This document shows positions 1-7,802 of a DNA stretch of 61,424 nt, one piece after another (the stretch's first letter is position 1; the number at the start of each line of letters is the position of its first letter). The stretch is from Pseudoselenomonas ruminantium (GTDB lineage Bacteria; Bacillota; Negativicutes; Selenomonadales; Selenomonadaceae): contig SVBX01000018.1 in the NCBI GenBank assembly GCA_015058655.1, positions 1 to 61,424 of the forward strand, read 5' to 3'. Below the pieces are notes generated by a model. That model was not told where the DNA came from. It searched no databases and saw nothing but the letters and a program-made list of their open reading frames with translations. Made by a program: the position numbers and the translations under genes.

Positions 1-80
1 CGTAAGCCCGTTCGACTTGCATGTGTTAAGCACGCCGCCAGCGTTCGTCCTGAGCCAGGATCAAACTCTCCAATAAAGTA
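1..80 (-). rRNA. 16S rRNA, 5' end only
   Basis: Read on the minus strand, this is the universal 16S start: AGAGTTTGATCCTGGCTCAG followed by the conserved GACGAACGCTGGCGGCG block. The gene runs off the left edge of the window, so only its first ~80 nt are visible and the exact mature 5' end is estimated. Confidence 0.95.
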
Positions 81-255
81 TTGGAAAAGCTTAATTCAGC
101 TCTTTCATTTAAGTTAAAGAAATTAACAGTTGCTATTCAGTATGGTTTCTTTAACAACCATAGCTTCATCTTTTTAGATGTGCAACCGATGTTTTGATTC
201 AAACTAAAAGTTTGACTAACATCTGGCTTGAAAACAAATTGTTTTCGTTTGCATT

Positions 256-275
256 GTTTAGTTTTCAAGGAACAA
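256..275 (-). promoter_or_regulatory. boxA-like antitermination motif in rRNA leader
   Basis: Minus-strand sequence around TTGTTCCTTGAAAACTAAAC resembles the Firmicutes rRNA boxA/leader motif and lies between promoter P2 and the 16S start, where Nus-factor antitermination signals are expected. This is assigned by resemblance only. The rest of the leader (81-255) shows a small hairpin at 167-180 and nothing else I recognise. Confidence 0.45.
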
Positions 276-315
276 CTTGATTTCTCAAGCACCGCCTCAC
301 CGAAGCGACTTATTT

Positions 316-344
316 ATTATATCTTGTCTCTTTCGGAGTGTCAA
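316..344 (-). promoter_or_regulatory. rrn promoter P2
   Basis: Perfect sigma-70-type promoter on the minus strand: TTGACA (339-344), 17-bp spacer, TATAAT (316-321), about 235 nt upstream of 16S. It is the proximal member of a tandem pair, the usual rRNA arrangement. Confidence 0.85.
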
Positions 345-450
345 GCACTTTTTGAATTTCTTTTTTCAATTTCCAGTGACCAATCAAGGTGCTTATATTA
401 TTGAAGGAAATTCTGACCTGCGCTTGCCGTTCTCGTTAGCGACTTGTATT

Positions 451-479
451 ATGATACACGCACTTGAATGGTTTGTCAA
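451..479 (-). promoter_or_regulatory. rrn promoter P1
   Basis: Minus-strand TTGACA (474-479), 17-bp spacer, TATCAT (451-456), upstream of P2. AT-rich sequence lies just upstream (481-500), as expected for an UP element. Confidence 0.75.
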
Positions 480-551
480 CAACTTTTTTAAAAAAGGTTT
501 GAGTTTTTCATCCAGTTTTATCCATGCACTTCTGCATCATCAAACAGAAAC

Positions 552-576
552 AAAAAAGCACCGCTTACGCGGTGCT
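552..576 (-). terminator. terminator of tRNA-Tyr/tRNA-Met unit
   Basis: Minus-strand hairpin GCACCGC-gtaa-GCGGTGC followed by a T run, directly downstream of tRNA-Met and upstream of the rrn promoters. It separates the tRNA transcript from the rRNA operon. Confidence 0.8.
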
Positions 577-587
577 GATGCTTCAAA

Positions 588-664
588 TGGTGGCGGCACA
601 GAGACTTGAACTCCGGACACTGCGGGTATGAACCGCATGCTCTAGCCAGCTGAGCTATGCCGCC
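588..664 (-). tRNA. tRNA-Met (CAT)
   Basis: 77 nt including encoded CCA. The acceptor stem is GGCGGCA/TGCCGCC and the anticodon stem-loop TGCGG-TTCATAC-CCGCA gives anticodon CAT. It resembles the Bacillus elongator tRNA-Met with its TTCATAC loop, so elongator Met is preferred over initiator or Ile2. It is cotranscribed 5 nt after tRNA-Tyr. Confidence 0.9.
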
Positions 665-669
665 GAAAA

Positions 670-755
670 TGGTGGGCAGGGATGGATTCGAACCATCGTA
701 GCCGTGAGGCGGCAGATTTACAGTCTGCTCCCTTTAACCACTCGGGCACCTACCC
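670..755 (-). tRNA. tRNA-Tyr (GTA)
   Basis: 86 nt including encoded CCA, with a long variable arm as expected for tRNA-Tyr. The anticodon loop CTGTAAA gives GTA. An identical copy lies at 60856-60941. Confidence 0.95.
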
Positions 756-774
756 ATTCGTCATCACATTGCAA

Positions 775-823
775 GACAAGCGACAACAGAGATTATTATA
801 CATCTCCGATTGTCGCTTGTCAA
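775..823 (-). promoter_or_regulatory. tRNA-Tyr/tRNA-Met promoter inside a dyad
   Basis: Perfect minus-strand promoter TTGACA (818-823), 17-bp spacer, TATAAT (795-800), about 40 nt before tRNA-Tyr. A 12-bp inverted repeat (GACAAGCGACAA at 775-786, its complement at 810-821) brackets the promoter. The dyad could be an operator, or a terminator remnant for ftsZ, which ends at 857 on the same strand. Confidence 0.8.
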
Positions 824-856
824 CAGTTTGACTATTTTATTTTATCAAAACTTCAA

Positions 857-2011
857 TTACTTCTTGCGCATCCAGACAGGAATGTCAATGAAAGGCTCTA
901 CAGGTTCCTGCACAGCCGGAGTCGGAGCAGGAGCAGAAGCCTGAGACGGCTGTGCAGGAGAAGCTGCAGCCTGCCCAAAGAGATTGGGAGCCACAGGAGC
1001 AGCAGGCTGCTGTGCCTGCTGCTTGGGTGCAGGCGCACCTACTTCATCCGGATTATCAAAGCCAGTGGCCACTACGGTAACCTTGACGGTGTCACCCATA
1101 GTATTGTCCACTGCCGCACCCCAGATAATGTTAGCCTGCCCGTTGACAGCCTCATGGATGGTATTGGAAGCCTCAGTCACCTCATACATGCTGAGGTTCT
1201 CCTCGGCGCCGGTGACATTGATAAGCACGCCCCGTGCACCATCTATGGTGGTTTCCAGGAGCGGAGAAGCAATAGCATTCTTGGCTGCCTCTACAGCCGC
1301 ATTCTCACCGGTAGCCTCGCCGATGCCCATAAGAGCGGTACCGGCATTGCTCATGATGGAACGCACATCTGCAAAATCCAGGTTAATGAGGCCCGGCTGG
1401 GCAATAAGGTCAGAAATGCCCTTGACGCCCTGACGCAGAATGTCATCGGCCTCCAGGAACGCCTGAGTGATGGAAGTCTTCTTATCCACCACCTGAAGCA
1501 GACGGTCATTAGGAATTGTAATGATCGTGTCCACATGCTGCTTGAGCGTGGCAATGCCGGACTCAGCATTGCGCTTTCTCCGCATGCCCTCGAAGCTGAA
1601 AGGACGGGTAACTACGCCGACAGTAAGAGCGCCAATCTCGCGGGCGCACTCAGCCACTACCGGAGCAGCGCCTGTGCCTGTACCGCCGCCCATACCGGCA
1701 GTGACAAAAACCATATCCGCGCCCCTGAGAGCCTCAAGGATATCATCACGGCTCTCCTCGGCCGCTTTCTGACCGATCTCCGGTTGCGCGCCCGCACCAA
1801 GGCCGCGGGTCAGTTTCTCCCCGATCTGCATGCGCTTGGGTGCCAAGGATTTCAAGAGAGCCTGAGCATCCGTGTTTACAGCGATGAACTCTACGCCCTG
1901 AAGTCCAAGATTGATCATGCGATTCACAGCGTTGCTGCCGCCACCGCCTACACCTATTACCTTTATATTGGCAAGCTGGTCCATGCCATTGTCATCCAAC
2001 TCAAACATCAC
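857..2011 (-). CDS. ftsZ: cell division protein FtsZ
   Basis: Tubulin-like GTPase that polymerises into the Z ring at midcell. The 384-aa protein has the N-terminal nucleotide-binding VGGGGSNAV segment (~21-29), the tubulin signature GGGTGTG at ~108-114, and a variable Ala/Pro/Gln-rich linker (~325-370). The C-terminal tail DIPVWMRKK is of the type that binds membrane tethers. It is the last gene of the dcw cluster and sits 189 bp after sbp. The usual upstream partner ftsA is not there, so the membrane tether must be encoded elsewhere or replaced. I found no convincing promoter in the 189-bp gap; a TAAAAT box near 2090 lacks a good -35. The second residue is also Met, so the start could be one codon later. 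Confidence 0.97.
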   Translation of the reverse strand: MMFELDDNGMDQLANIKVIGVGGGGSNAVNRMINLGLQGVEFIAVNTDAQALLKSLAPKRMQIGEKLTRGLGAGAQPEIGQKAAEESRDDILEALRGADMVFVTAGMGGGTGTGAAPVVAECAREIGALTVGVVTRPFSFEGMRRKRNAESGIATLKQHVDTIITIPNDRLLQVVDKKTSITQAFLEADDILRQGVKGISDLIAQPGLINLDFADVRSIMSNAGTALMGIGEATGENAAVEAAKNAIASPLLETTIDGARGVLINVTGAEENLSMYEVTEASNTIHEAVNGQANIIWGAAVDNTMGDTVKVTVVATGFDNPDEVGAPAPKQQAQQPAAPVAPNLFGQAAASPAQPSQASAPAPTPAVQEPVEPFIDIPVWMRKK

Positions 2012-2200
2012 TCAAACCCCCATACGAACAAATATGTATATGCGCTCCCTGGGGCGCGCCTAAAAACTACACTACCTACGCCTTACCATTTTACCATCAT
2101 TAAACGCGTTTTTCTAGTGGTCACTACGAAAAACTTGACAAAAGCCTTGCATTTGGGAGGAAGTCTATCCTGCGCAGGCAGAAACCATCCCTTCCCCCCA

Positions 2201-2563
2201 TTATTCATCAGGCAGATGAGGCCTTTCAAGGCCGTGCTTTTTCAACAAATGACGGCGCAGAATAGCCAGGTTTTTGAAGATGCGGAAACCGAATGTCAAA
2301 AGAGCCACATAATACAAGTCAATGCCCAGGCGATCTCCCACAAATACCAGGAAAGCAGCCAGCAAGGCATTAGTGAAAAAACCACTGATAAAGACTGTAT
2401 TGTCAAAATGGCCGCCAAAAGCCGCCCGAAGGCCGCCAAAAACGGAGTCCAGGGAAGCCAGGAGAGCCACTGAGAAGAGTTTGGCATAAGCCAGAGGTAT
2501 CACCACAGGGAAAACATAGCCTATGACGAACCCCAGAAGAAGTCCCATGATAGGCAATATCAC
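2201..2563 (-). CDS. sbp: small basic membrane protein Sbp (DUF1290)
   Basis: 120-aa membrane protein of the family found beside division genes in many Firmicutes; its molecular role is not established. It is almost entirely hydrophobic, with about three membrane segments (~1-35, ~58-78, ~82-98), followed by a basic C-terminal end rich in Arg/Lys/His. The start is a GTG that overlaps the DUF881 stop codon (GTGA), which implies translational coupling. DUF881-sbp-ftsZ is a recurrent order, supporting the call. Confidence 0.85.
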   Translation of the reverse strand: MILPIMGLLLGFVIGYVFPVVIPLAYAKLFSVALLASLDSVFGGLRAAFGGHFDNTVFISGFFTNALLAAFLVFVGDRLGIDLYYVALLTFGFRIFKNLAILRRHLLKKHGLERPHLPDE

Positions 2564-3261
2564 TTGTTCTCCCCCTCCTTTTCCTTTGTCTCATGAGCAT
2601 AATTATGAGACGCAGATCCCTTATAGGCAGGGATATAAACCGACTGGCTGGCAGATACTTCCAGCTGGATGCCCCAGACCTTCAAGGTCTCCGCCACGCC
2701 GCCGCGCATCTTGATGGCATTCTCCAAGCTTTTGCTTTCTCCGATAGCCCTGATCTCGAAGGGAGGTGCAGAGCGTACATTGTTTACCGAAAGCGTAGGC
2801 CCGGCGCAGCGGATTTCCGAAGTGCCGATAAGGCGCTGTCCATTGATGGAGATAGCTTCTGCTCCCGCCGCCCTCAGCTCGTTGATGACCTTCAAGAGGT
2901 CATCATCATGGATGAGGTAAAGGTTGGGATTTTCCCCTGCCTTGGCCGCCGCGCTGCTGTCCTCCAGCTTCACGATGATTCCTTCTCCTTCCACGGGAGT
3001 AAGGCCAGCCCTGAGGCGTATGTCCTCGCTGATGGAACCACCAGCTTCTGAGGCTTTCTGCTTGCGCAGGGCGGAAAGCTCCTCCTTCAGGCTGTCACGC
3101 TCCTGCTCGGTAGTAAGCAGCCGTTCGGAGATTTCCTCGATGCGCTGATATGAAACGCTGCTCTTGATATCGGCTGTAGTACGCAGCTGCACAGCCACCA
3201 TAAAGCCCAACACCAGACAGACGCAAGCAATGGACCAGCGTCCCTGACGAAATTTTATCAT
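2560..3261 (-). CDS. DUF881 family division-cluster protein
   Basis: 233 aa. A single N-terminal membrane anchor (~12-30) is followed by a coiled coil (~35-70, rich in Glu/Lys/Leu heptads). The extracytoplasmic DUF881 domain has a characteristic INGQRLIGTSEIRCAGPT segment. The family (B. subtilis YlxW/YlxX) is encoded between ftsQ/divIB and sbp in many Firmicutes, and its function is not known. It overlaps ftsQ upstream by 4 nt (ATGA) and sbp downstream by 4 nt (GTGA), so the three are probably translated in a coupled way. Confidence 0.85.
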   Translation of the reverse strand: MIKFRQGRWSIACVCLVLGFMVAVQLRTTADIKSSVSYQRIEEISERLLTTEQERDSLKEELSALRKQKASEAGGSISEDIRLRAGLTPVEGEGIIVKLEDSSAAAKAGENPNLYLIHDDDLLKVINELRAAGAEAISINGQRLIGTSEIRCAGPTLSVNNVRSAPPFEIRAIGESKSLENAIKMRGGVAETLKVWGIQLEVSASQSVYIPAYKGSASHNYAHETKEKEGENK

Positions 3262-4031
3262 ATACCCTTCCCTTCTGTCAGCTTATCCTCAAGAGGCATA
3301 TCCTTCAGCCGTATCACCGGCACCTCATAGCTGAAATCCACATATTCCACCGTATAGGGGCTGGTCCGCTGGTCCTGGAGGAAGTCATCTATCAGACGAG
3401 CTTTTCTCTCCAAATCCTCAAGGTTCCCCAAACGAATCTGCACGGCCTTGGCAGTGTAGATCACGATGGATTCAGGATTTGCTGCATTTATTTCCGAAAG
3501 CTGGTTCAGCGCCTCGAGAGGAATCTGCTGCACAAGCGTCAGCACTTTCTTGACGGCGTCATCGTTTATGTCATCGCCAATGTAGATATCACGAACGGTA
3601 ATCCCCGTAATAAGAGGAATCGGCACATGCCTCAAGCTGCGGTAAGCGGCAATGACCTTCCCCTGACGGTCAATATCGACATAGCCGTATTCCGAAGCCA
3701 CGGTAGCCACGGGCACGCGCTCAGTGATATTTATATCGAGGCTGTAGGGAAGGTTTCTCTTCACCATCGCAGATTCAATGCGAAGATCCTTCAAAAGGTT
3801 CTCCGTCACCTCAGCAGTTTCCAAGTCAAAGAGCGGCTGTCCTCTGTGAATCCGAGCAATGTAGGCAATGTCCTCTTCTGTGAGGTAAACCGCCCCCTTC
3901 ACATTCAGCTTCTGTAGGGTGAAAATGGGAGAATAGACCAGAAGCGCTACCACCCCGCAGGTAATAACCAGAAACAGCAGTCCCTTGACAATTCGCCTGG
4001 GACTTCTCCTGACTCTTGGTTGGCTGTCCAT
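3258..4031 (-). CDS. ftsQ: cell division protein FtsQ/DivIB
   Basis: 257-aa bitopic divisome protein that works with FtsL and FtsB. A short basic cytoplasmic tail (RVRRSPRRIVKG) leads into one membrane span (~17-38). The POTRA domain (~42-112) begins with the typical KLNVKGAVYLTEEDI-like segment and ends in ITERVPVATV, and the FtsQ/DivIB domain follows. A good ribosome site (AAGGAGG) precedes the ATG. It lies between ddl and DUF881. In many relatives murB sits just upstream of ftsQ; here ddl takes that place. Confidence 0.92.
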   Translation of the reverse strand: MDSQPRVRRSPRRIVKGLLFLVITCGVVALLVYSPIFTLQKLNVKGAVYLTEEDIAYIARIHRGQPLFDLETAEVTENLLKDLRIESAMVKRNLPYSLDINITERVPVATVASEYGYVDIDRQGKVIAAYRSLRHVPIPLITGITVRDIYIGDDINDDAVKKVLTLVQQIPLEALNQLSEINAANPESIVIYTAKAVQIRLGNLEDLERKARLIDDFLQDQRTSPYTVEYVDFSYEVPVIRLKDMPLEDKLTEGKGI

Positions 4032-4063
4032 TCCTCCACCTCCTTATCTTTCCCGCTCTTTTC

Positions 4064-5005
4064 TCACTGAAGCTTGAAACCAGCCATTTCCAGCATATGC
4101 TCGCACAGCTCGGGGAACTCGATGCCCTTTGCCCTTGCTGCATCCGGCACCAAGGAAACCTCTGTCATGCCGGGAACAGAATTGACCTCGATTACATAAG
4201 GCACTTCGTCCTCAGACAGCATCATATCCACTCGGGCTACGCCCTTGCAGCCGCAAGCAGTGAAAGTCTTGATAGCCAGTTCCTGGATTTCTTTGGTCTT
4301 TTCTTCGCTCATGGGCGCAGGGATTATATGGGCAGATGCGCCCTTGGTATACTTGCTGTCGTAGTCATAGCGGCCCGTGAGGGTAGTAATCTCAATGATG
4401 GGGAAGGCTTCCTTCTCCTCTTCATTGCCCCACACAGCCACCGTCAGCTCGCGACCCTTGATGAATTCCTCTACCAGCACTTCATCATTGTACTTGAAAG
4501 CTTCCACCAGGGCGTTTTTCAGCTCCGTATGGCTCTCTACGATATAGACCCCGATGCTGGAGCCCTGGGAAGCGGCCTTCACCACCATGGGCAGGGAGAA
4601 TTCTGCCTCGATTTCCTCGGCCAGGCCACGCTTCATCTCGTAGCTGTAATAAGTGCGGGAGCGGGGAGTGGAAATGCCCTCCGCCAGGAAAACCCGCTTG
4701 GAAGCGGCCTTGTCCATGGTGACAGCCGCAGCCAGCACCCCGGAGCCGGTGTAGGGAATGCCCAGCATATCGAGAGTGCCCTGCAGGAGCCCATCCTCGC
4801 CGAACTTGCCGTGAAGGGCATTGAAGACGATGGCGCAGCCGGACTTCTGTATATCGTTGGCAAAAGTCTTCGGTACCAATTCCATGCCTTCTGCATTATA
4901 GCCCTTGGACTTCAAGGCGTTCAAAATGGCAGTGCCAGTACGGCGGGAAATCTCCGCCTCTGTGGAAGTGCCGCCCATTACTACTACGATCTTATCCTGA
5001 TTCAT
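4064..5005 (-). CDS. ddl: D-alanine--D-alanine ligase
   Basis: Joins two D-alanines using ATP to make the dipeptide that MurF adds to the wall precursor. At 313 aa it is of usual length. The N-terminal VVVMGGTSTEAEIS segment, the NALHGKFGEDG segment and the ATP-grasp C-terminal half (EVNSVPGMTEVSL) are all in place. The active-site loop has the Tyr-rich DYDSKY form common in D-Ala-D-Ala enzymes, and nothing suggests a lactate-type ligase. SD AAGGGAG precedes the ATG. It lies 13 bp after murC and 32 bp before ftsQ. Confidence 0.95.
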   Translation of the reverse strand: MNQDKIVVVMGGTSTEAEISRRTGTAILNALKSKGYNAEGMELVPKTFANDIQKSGCAIVFNALHGKFGEDGLLQGTLDMLGIPYTGSGVLAAAVTMDKAASKRVFLAEGISTPRSRTYYSYEMKRGLAEEIEAEFSLPMVVKAASQGSSIGVYIVESHTELKNALVEAFKYNDEVLVEEFIKGRELTVAVWGNEEEKEAFPIIEITTLTGRYDYDSKYTKGASAHIIPAPMSEEKTKEIQELAIKTFTACGCKGVARVDMMLSEDEVPYVIEVNSVPGMTEVSLVPDAARAKGIEFPELCEHMLEMAGFKLQ

Positions 5006-5018
5006 TTCTATGGCTCCC

Positions 5019-6410
5019 TTACTTCTTCAGCATTTCAACCAGTTCTTCGCCGGTCTTGTAAATATTCCCTGCGCCCATGGTGATGACCAGGTCGCCTTCC
5101 TGCACCTCGCCAGCCAGGAAGCCTGCCAGCTTTTCCCGCTCCGGCACATAGGTCACATCCTGGCCGGACTGGCGCTGCACTTCCTCCAGCACTGTGCGCC
5201 CGTCGATGCCGGGGATGGGGGCTTCCCCTGCCCCGTAGATATCCGTCAGCACCAATTTATCAGCAGATACGAAGGCGCTGCCGAACTCCTCCTGCAGCAG
5301 CTGGGTGCGGCTGTAGCGGTGAGGCTGGAAAACGCAGACCAAACGCTTGGGGCTGGTCTCCTTGGCAGCCTTCAGAGTGGCCGCAATCTCCGTGGGATGG
5401 TGTGCATAGTCATCAACTACCCAGACTCCCTGCTCACGGCCCTTGGTCTGGAAGCGGCGCTTGGCCCCGTGGAAACGGGCAAGGCCCTCGGCCATTTTCT
5501 CGAAAGGCACCCCTACGGAAAGGCCCGTGACGATGCAGGCCATGGCATCCAGCACATTGTGGCGCCCGGGGATATTCAGCTCCACATGGCCCAGCTTTTC
5601 CTCTTTCCTATAGACATCAAAGGCAATGCCCCTGCCGCCGGTGGCGATATTCCTGGCGTTGTAGTCTGCCTCCTGCTCAATGGCGTAGGAGATGTACTTG
5701 CGGTCGATTTTCTTGGCGATGTTCCGCAGGTTCTCATTCTCGAAGCAAAGCACCGCGTAGCCCGTTTCCTTGTCCACATTCTCGATGAACTGGGTGAAAG
5801 CCTTGATGATGTTCTCCATGGTGCCATAGTGGTCCATGTGGTCATCTTCCACATTGGTGACCACGGCGATGTGAGGATGCAGCTTCAAAAAGGAGCCGTC
5901 GCTCTCGTCTGCCTCGGACACCAGGTACTCCCCCTGGCCCAACTTGGCATTGGTGCCCAGGTCAGGCACTTCGCCGCCCACGATGACGGTAGGAGAAATC
6001 CCGGCATAGTCCAGGGTCACGCCCAGCATGGCGGAAGTGGTGGTCTTGCCGTGGGCACCTGCCACGGCAATGCCCTTGTATTCGTTCACCAGCGCCGCAT
6101 TGATGTCCGAGCGGTGCAGGCGGGTGATGCCCAAGTCACGGGCTGCCAGCACCTCAGGATTGTCATGGGGGATGGCAGAGGACACCACGATGGCATCTGC
6201 CCCGCGGACATTCTCGGCCTTCTGGCCGCCGAGAGTTACCTTGGCGCCCAATTTGACCAGATTCTCGATCACGCCGCTACTTTCCCTGTCAGAGCCAGTG
6301 ACCTCATAGCCCAGCTCGCACACGATCTTGGCCAGGGGGCTCATGCCTGCCCCGCCGATGCCTACGAAATGAATCTTTTCGATATCTTTAAGCTCCTTGA
6401 GCTGTTTCAT
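5019..6410 (-). CDS. murC: UDP-N-acetylmuramate--L-alanine ligase MurC
   Basis: ATP-dependent cytoplasmic ligase that adds L-Ala to UDP-MurNAc, the first amino acid of the stem peptide. 463 aa, full length: an N-terminal Rossmann region with VGIGGAGMSPLA (~16-27), the Mur ligase P-loop GAHGKTTTS (~118-126), the central domain, and a C-terminal domain with the VDDYAHHPTE motif. It follows murG by 17 bp and precedes ddl by 13 bp. MurB, which makes its substrate, is not encoded in this cluster. Confidence 0.97.
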   Translation of the reverse strand: MKQLKELKDIEKIHFVGIGGAGMSPLAKIVCELGYEVTGSDRESSGVIENLVKLGAKVTLGGQKAENVRGADAIVVSSAIPHDNPEVLAARDLGITRLHRSDINAALVNEYKGIAVAGAHGKTTTSAMLGVTLDYAGISPTVIVGGEVPDLGTNAKLGQGEYLVSEADESDGSFLKLHPHIAVVTNVEDDHMDHYGTMENIIKAFTQFIENVDKETGYAVLCFENENLRNIAKKIDRKYISYAIEQEADYNARNIATGGRGIAFDVYRKEEKLGHVELNIPGRHNVLDAMACIVTGLSVGVPFEKMAEGLARFHGAKRRFQTKGREQGVWVVDDYAHHPTEIAATLKAAKETSPKRLVCVFQPHRYSRTQLLQEEFGSAFVSADKLVLTDIYGAGEAPIPGIDGRTVLEEVQRQSGQDVTYVPEREKLAGFLAGEVQEGDLVITMGAGNIYKTGEELVEMLKK

Positions 6411-6427
6411 GACAAATTATCCCTCTC

Positions 6428-7537
6428 TTAGCGTTTTTCGGCCAAAGCCAATACCATCTCAGCAATTTCCTCTGCTGCCTGAGGCTTGCCCAAACTGCGG
6501 CTGGCCTCTGCCATAGCCTTCAGCTTGTCATCATCAGCCAGCAGTTCCCCCAGAGCCGCCCCCAAAGTTTCATCGGTCAGGTCCTTGTTCAGGATGACCT
6601 TGGCCGCCCCTGCTTTCTCCAGCGCCCTGGCATTGAACTCCTGATGGTTCTCCGCCGCAAAGGGGTAAGGCACCAGAATGGAAGGAATGCCTCTGGCTGT
6701 CAGCTCAGACAGTCCCGTGGCACCGGCCCGGAACACCGCCAGATCTGCCAACGCCTCTGCCTGGGGCATATTGTAAAGATAAGGCACCACCTTGATATGA
6801 GCCGGCAGCTCGGACAGCCCCGCCTCTTTCAGGCGGTTCATCACATCCTCATACTCCTTCGCCCCGGTGGCATGGAGCATCTGCACCTCAGGATTCTCAG
6901 CTGCCTTTGCCAGCACCCCGACCATGGCCCGATTGATAGCCCGCGCCCCCCGGCTGCCGCCGGAAATCAGCACAGTTTTCTTCGTCGGGTCAAAACCAAA
7001 GGCTTCAGCGCCCTCATCCCGCCTGGCTTCCATCACCGCCCGCCTGATGGGATTTCCCGTATACACAGCCTTATCGGGGGGGAAAGCAGGCAGCGCCGCC
7101 TCAGAGCCCACCGCAATGCGGTTCACCAAATGGGAGAGCATCTTGTTGGTGATGCCGGGCAGCACATTCTGCTCCTGTATCATGGTAGGCACCTGCAGGA
7201 AACTTGCCGCCATCAGCACTGGGCCGCACACATACCCCCCGGTGCCTATGACCGCATCGGGACGAAAATCCCTGACAATCTTGGCCGCCTTGGTCACCGC
7301 CACCATGGCCTTGCCCACCCGCAGGATATTGCGCGGAGTGATGCTCCGCTCGAAGCCCTGCAAATCCACAGTGGCAAAGGGCAGCCCCTCCTTGGGCACA
7401 ATATCTGCCTCCAGCCCTCGCTGAGTCCCCACATATAGGAACTCCGCCTCAGGGCATTTTTCCCTGATAGTATTGATGATGGTGATAGCCGGGTAGATAT
7501 GCCCCCCGGTGCCGCCACCTGAAACAATGATCCGCAA
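6428..7537 (-). CDS. murG: UDP-GlcNAc:lipid I N-acetylglucosaminyltransferase MurG
   Basis: Converts lipid I to lipid II on the inner face of the membrane. 369 aa with the family's GGGTGGHIYPA glycine loop at ~8-18, a GGSRGARAINRA loop in the C-terminal Rossmann domain, and the sugar-nucleotide site around FRAGATGLSEL. The start is TTG, chosen because it has a well-spaced AGGGAG site and begins the canonical MRIIVSGGGTGG. It is separated from murD by a 265-bp noncoding gap, the place where ftsW/spoVE is found in relatives. Confidence 0.97.
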   Translation of the reverse strand: MRIIVSGGGTGGHIYPAITIINTIREKCPEAEFLYVGTQRGLEADIVPKEGLPFATVDLQGFERSITPRNILRVGKAMVAVTKAAKIVRDFRPDAVIGTGGYVCGPVLMAASFLQVPTMIQEQNVLPGITNKMLSHLVNRIAVGSEAALPAFPPDKAVYTGNPIRRAVMEARRDEGAEAFGFDPTKKTVLISGGSRGARAINRAMVGVLAKAAENPEVQMLHATGAKEYEDVMNRLKEAGLSELPAHIKVVPYLYNMPQAEALADLAVFRAGATGLSELTARGIPSILVPYPFAAENHQEFNARALEKAGAAKVILNKDLTDETLGAALGELLADDDKLKAMAEASRSLGKPQAAEEIAEMVLALAEKR

Positions 7538-7802
7538 AATAACGCTCCCTTTGCTTTATGTTGGAATAACTTTCCCTTGCCTTCCCCAGAGGGGAAGGCT
7601 AATTGCCGCTCTCTATGGCGTTCACTATAAGAAACTGTTCCTAAAGAAAATCATTGCATATAACGAGTACAAGATGTCCCCCACTTCTATAAGTGGGGGC
7701 GGTAACTTACTAACAGGCGACGAGTTAATATCTCCCGCCTCGTTGAAAGGCCAAGAGGAAGTTTTGCCTTCGGCAAAACTGGAACAATGGCCTTATAACG
7801 CC
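7538..7802 (-). other. noncoding gap with hairpins between murD and murG
   Basis: No plausible gene in 265 bp. It holds three stem-loops: a solo GCCTTCCCC-aga-GGGGAAGGC hairpin (7579-7599) matching the ends of the 134-bp repeat family; a CCCCCACTT-ctat-AAGTGGGGG-type hairpin (7679-7700); and a structured motif at 7747-7798 that recurs at 20978-21030. The middle hairpin resembles the right end of some IS200/IS605 elements, but no transposase or tnpB fragment is visible. Confidence 0.6.
7747..7798 (+). repeat. structured hairpin motif, copy 1
   Basis: Outer stem AAGGCC/GGCCTT, then AAGAGGAAG, inner hairpin TTTTGC-cttcg-GCAAAA, then CTGGAACAA, ending TTATAA. A second copy at 20978-21030 (opposite strand) keeps the single-stranded parts and changes both stems in compensating fashion. 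The copy also contains a promoter-like TCGGCA-N18-TATAAC. Confidence 0.6.

Noticed and set aside
704..2473. Long plus-strand open frame of 589 codons
   Set aside because: It lies over ftsZ and sbp on the other strand; composition is shadow-like and no family is visible. Similar long plus-strand frames over murC, murD, metG, lonC, gdpP and the chemoreceptors were dropped for the same reason.
4064..5005. D-Ala-D-Lac (vancomycin-resistance type) ligase
   Set aside because: Active-site loop and overall sequence are of the ordinary D-Ala-D-Ala type, and the gene is in the dcw cluster without vanH/vanX.
7631..7645. Degenerate copy of family A palindrome end (GAAACTGTTCCTAA)
   Set aside because: Only a short partial match to CAGTTCCTAA in a different arrangement; likely chance.
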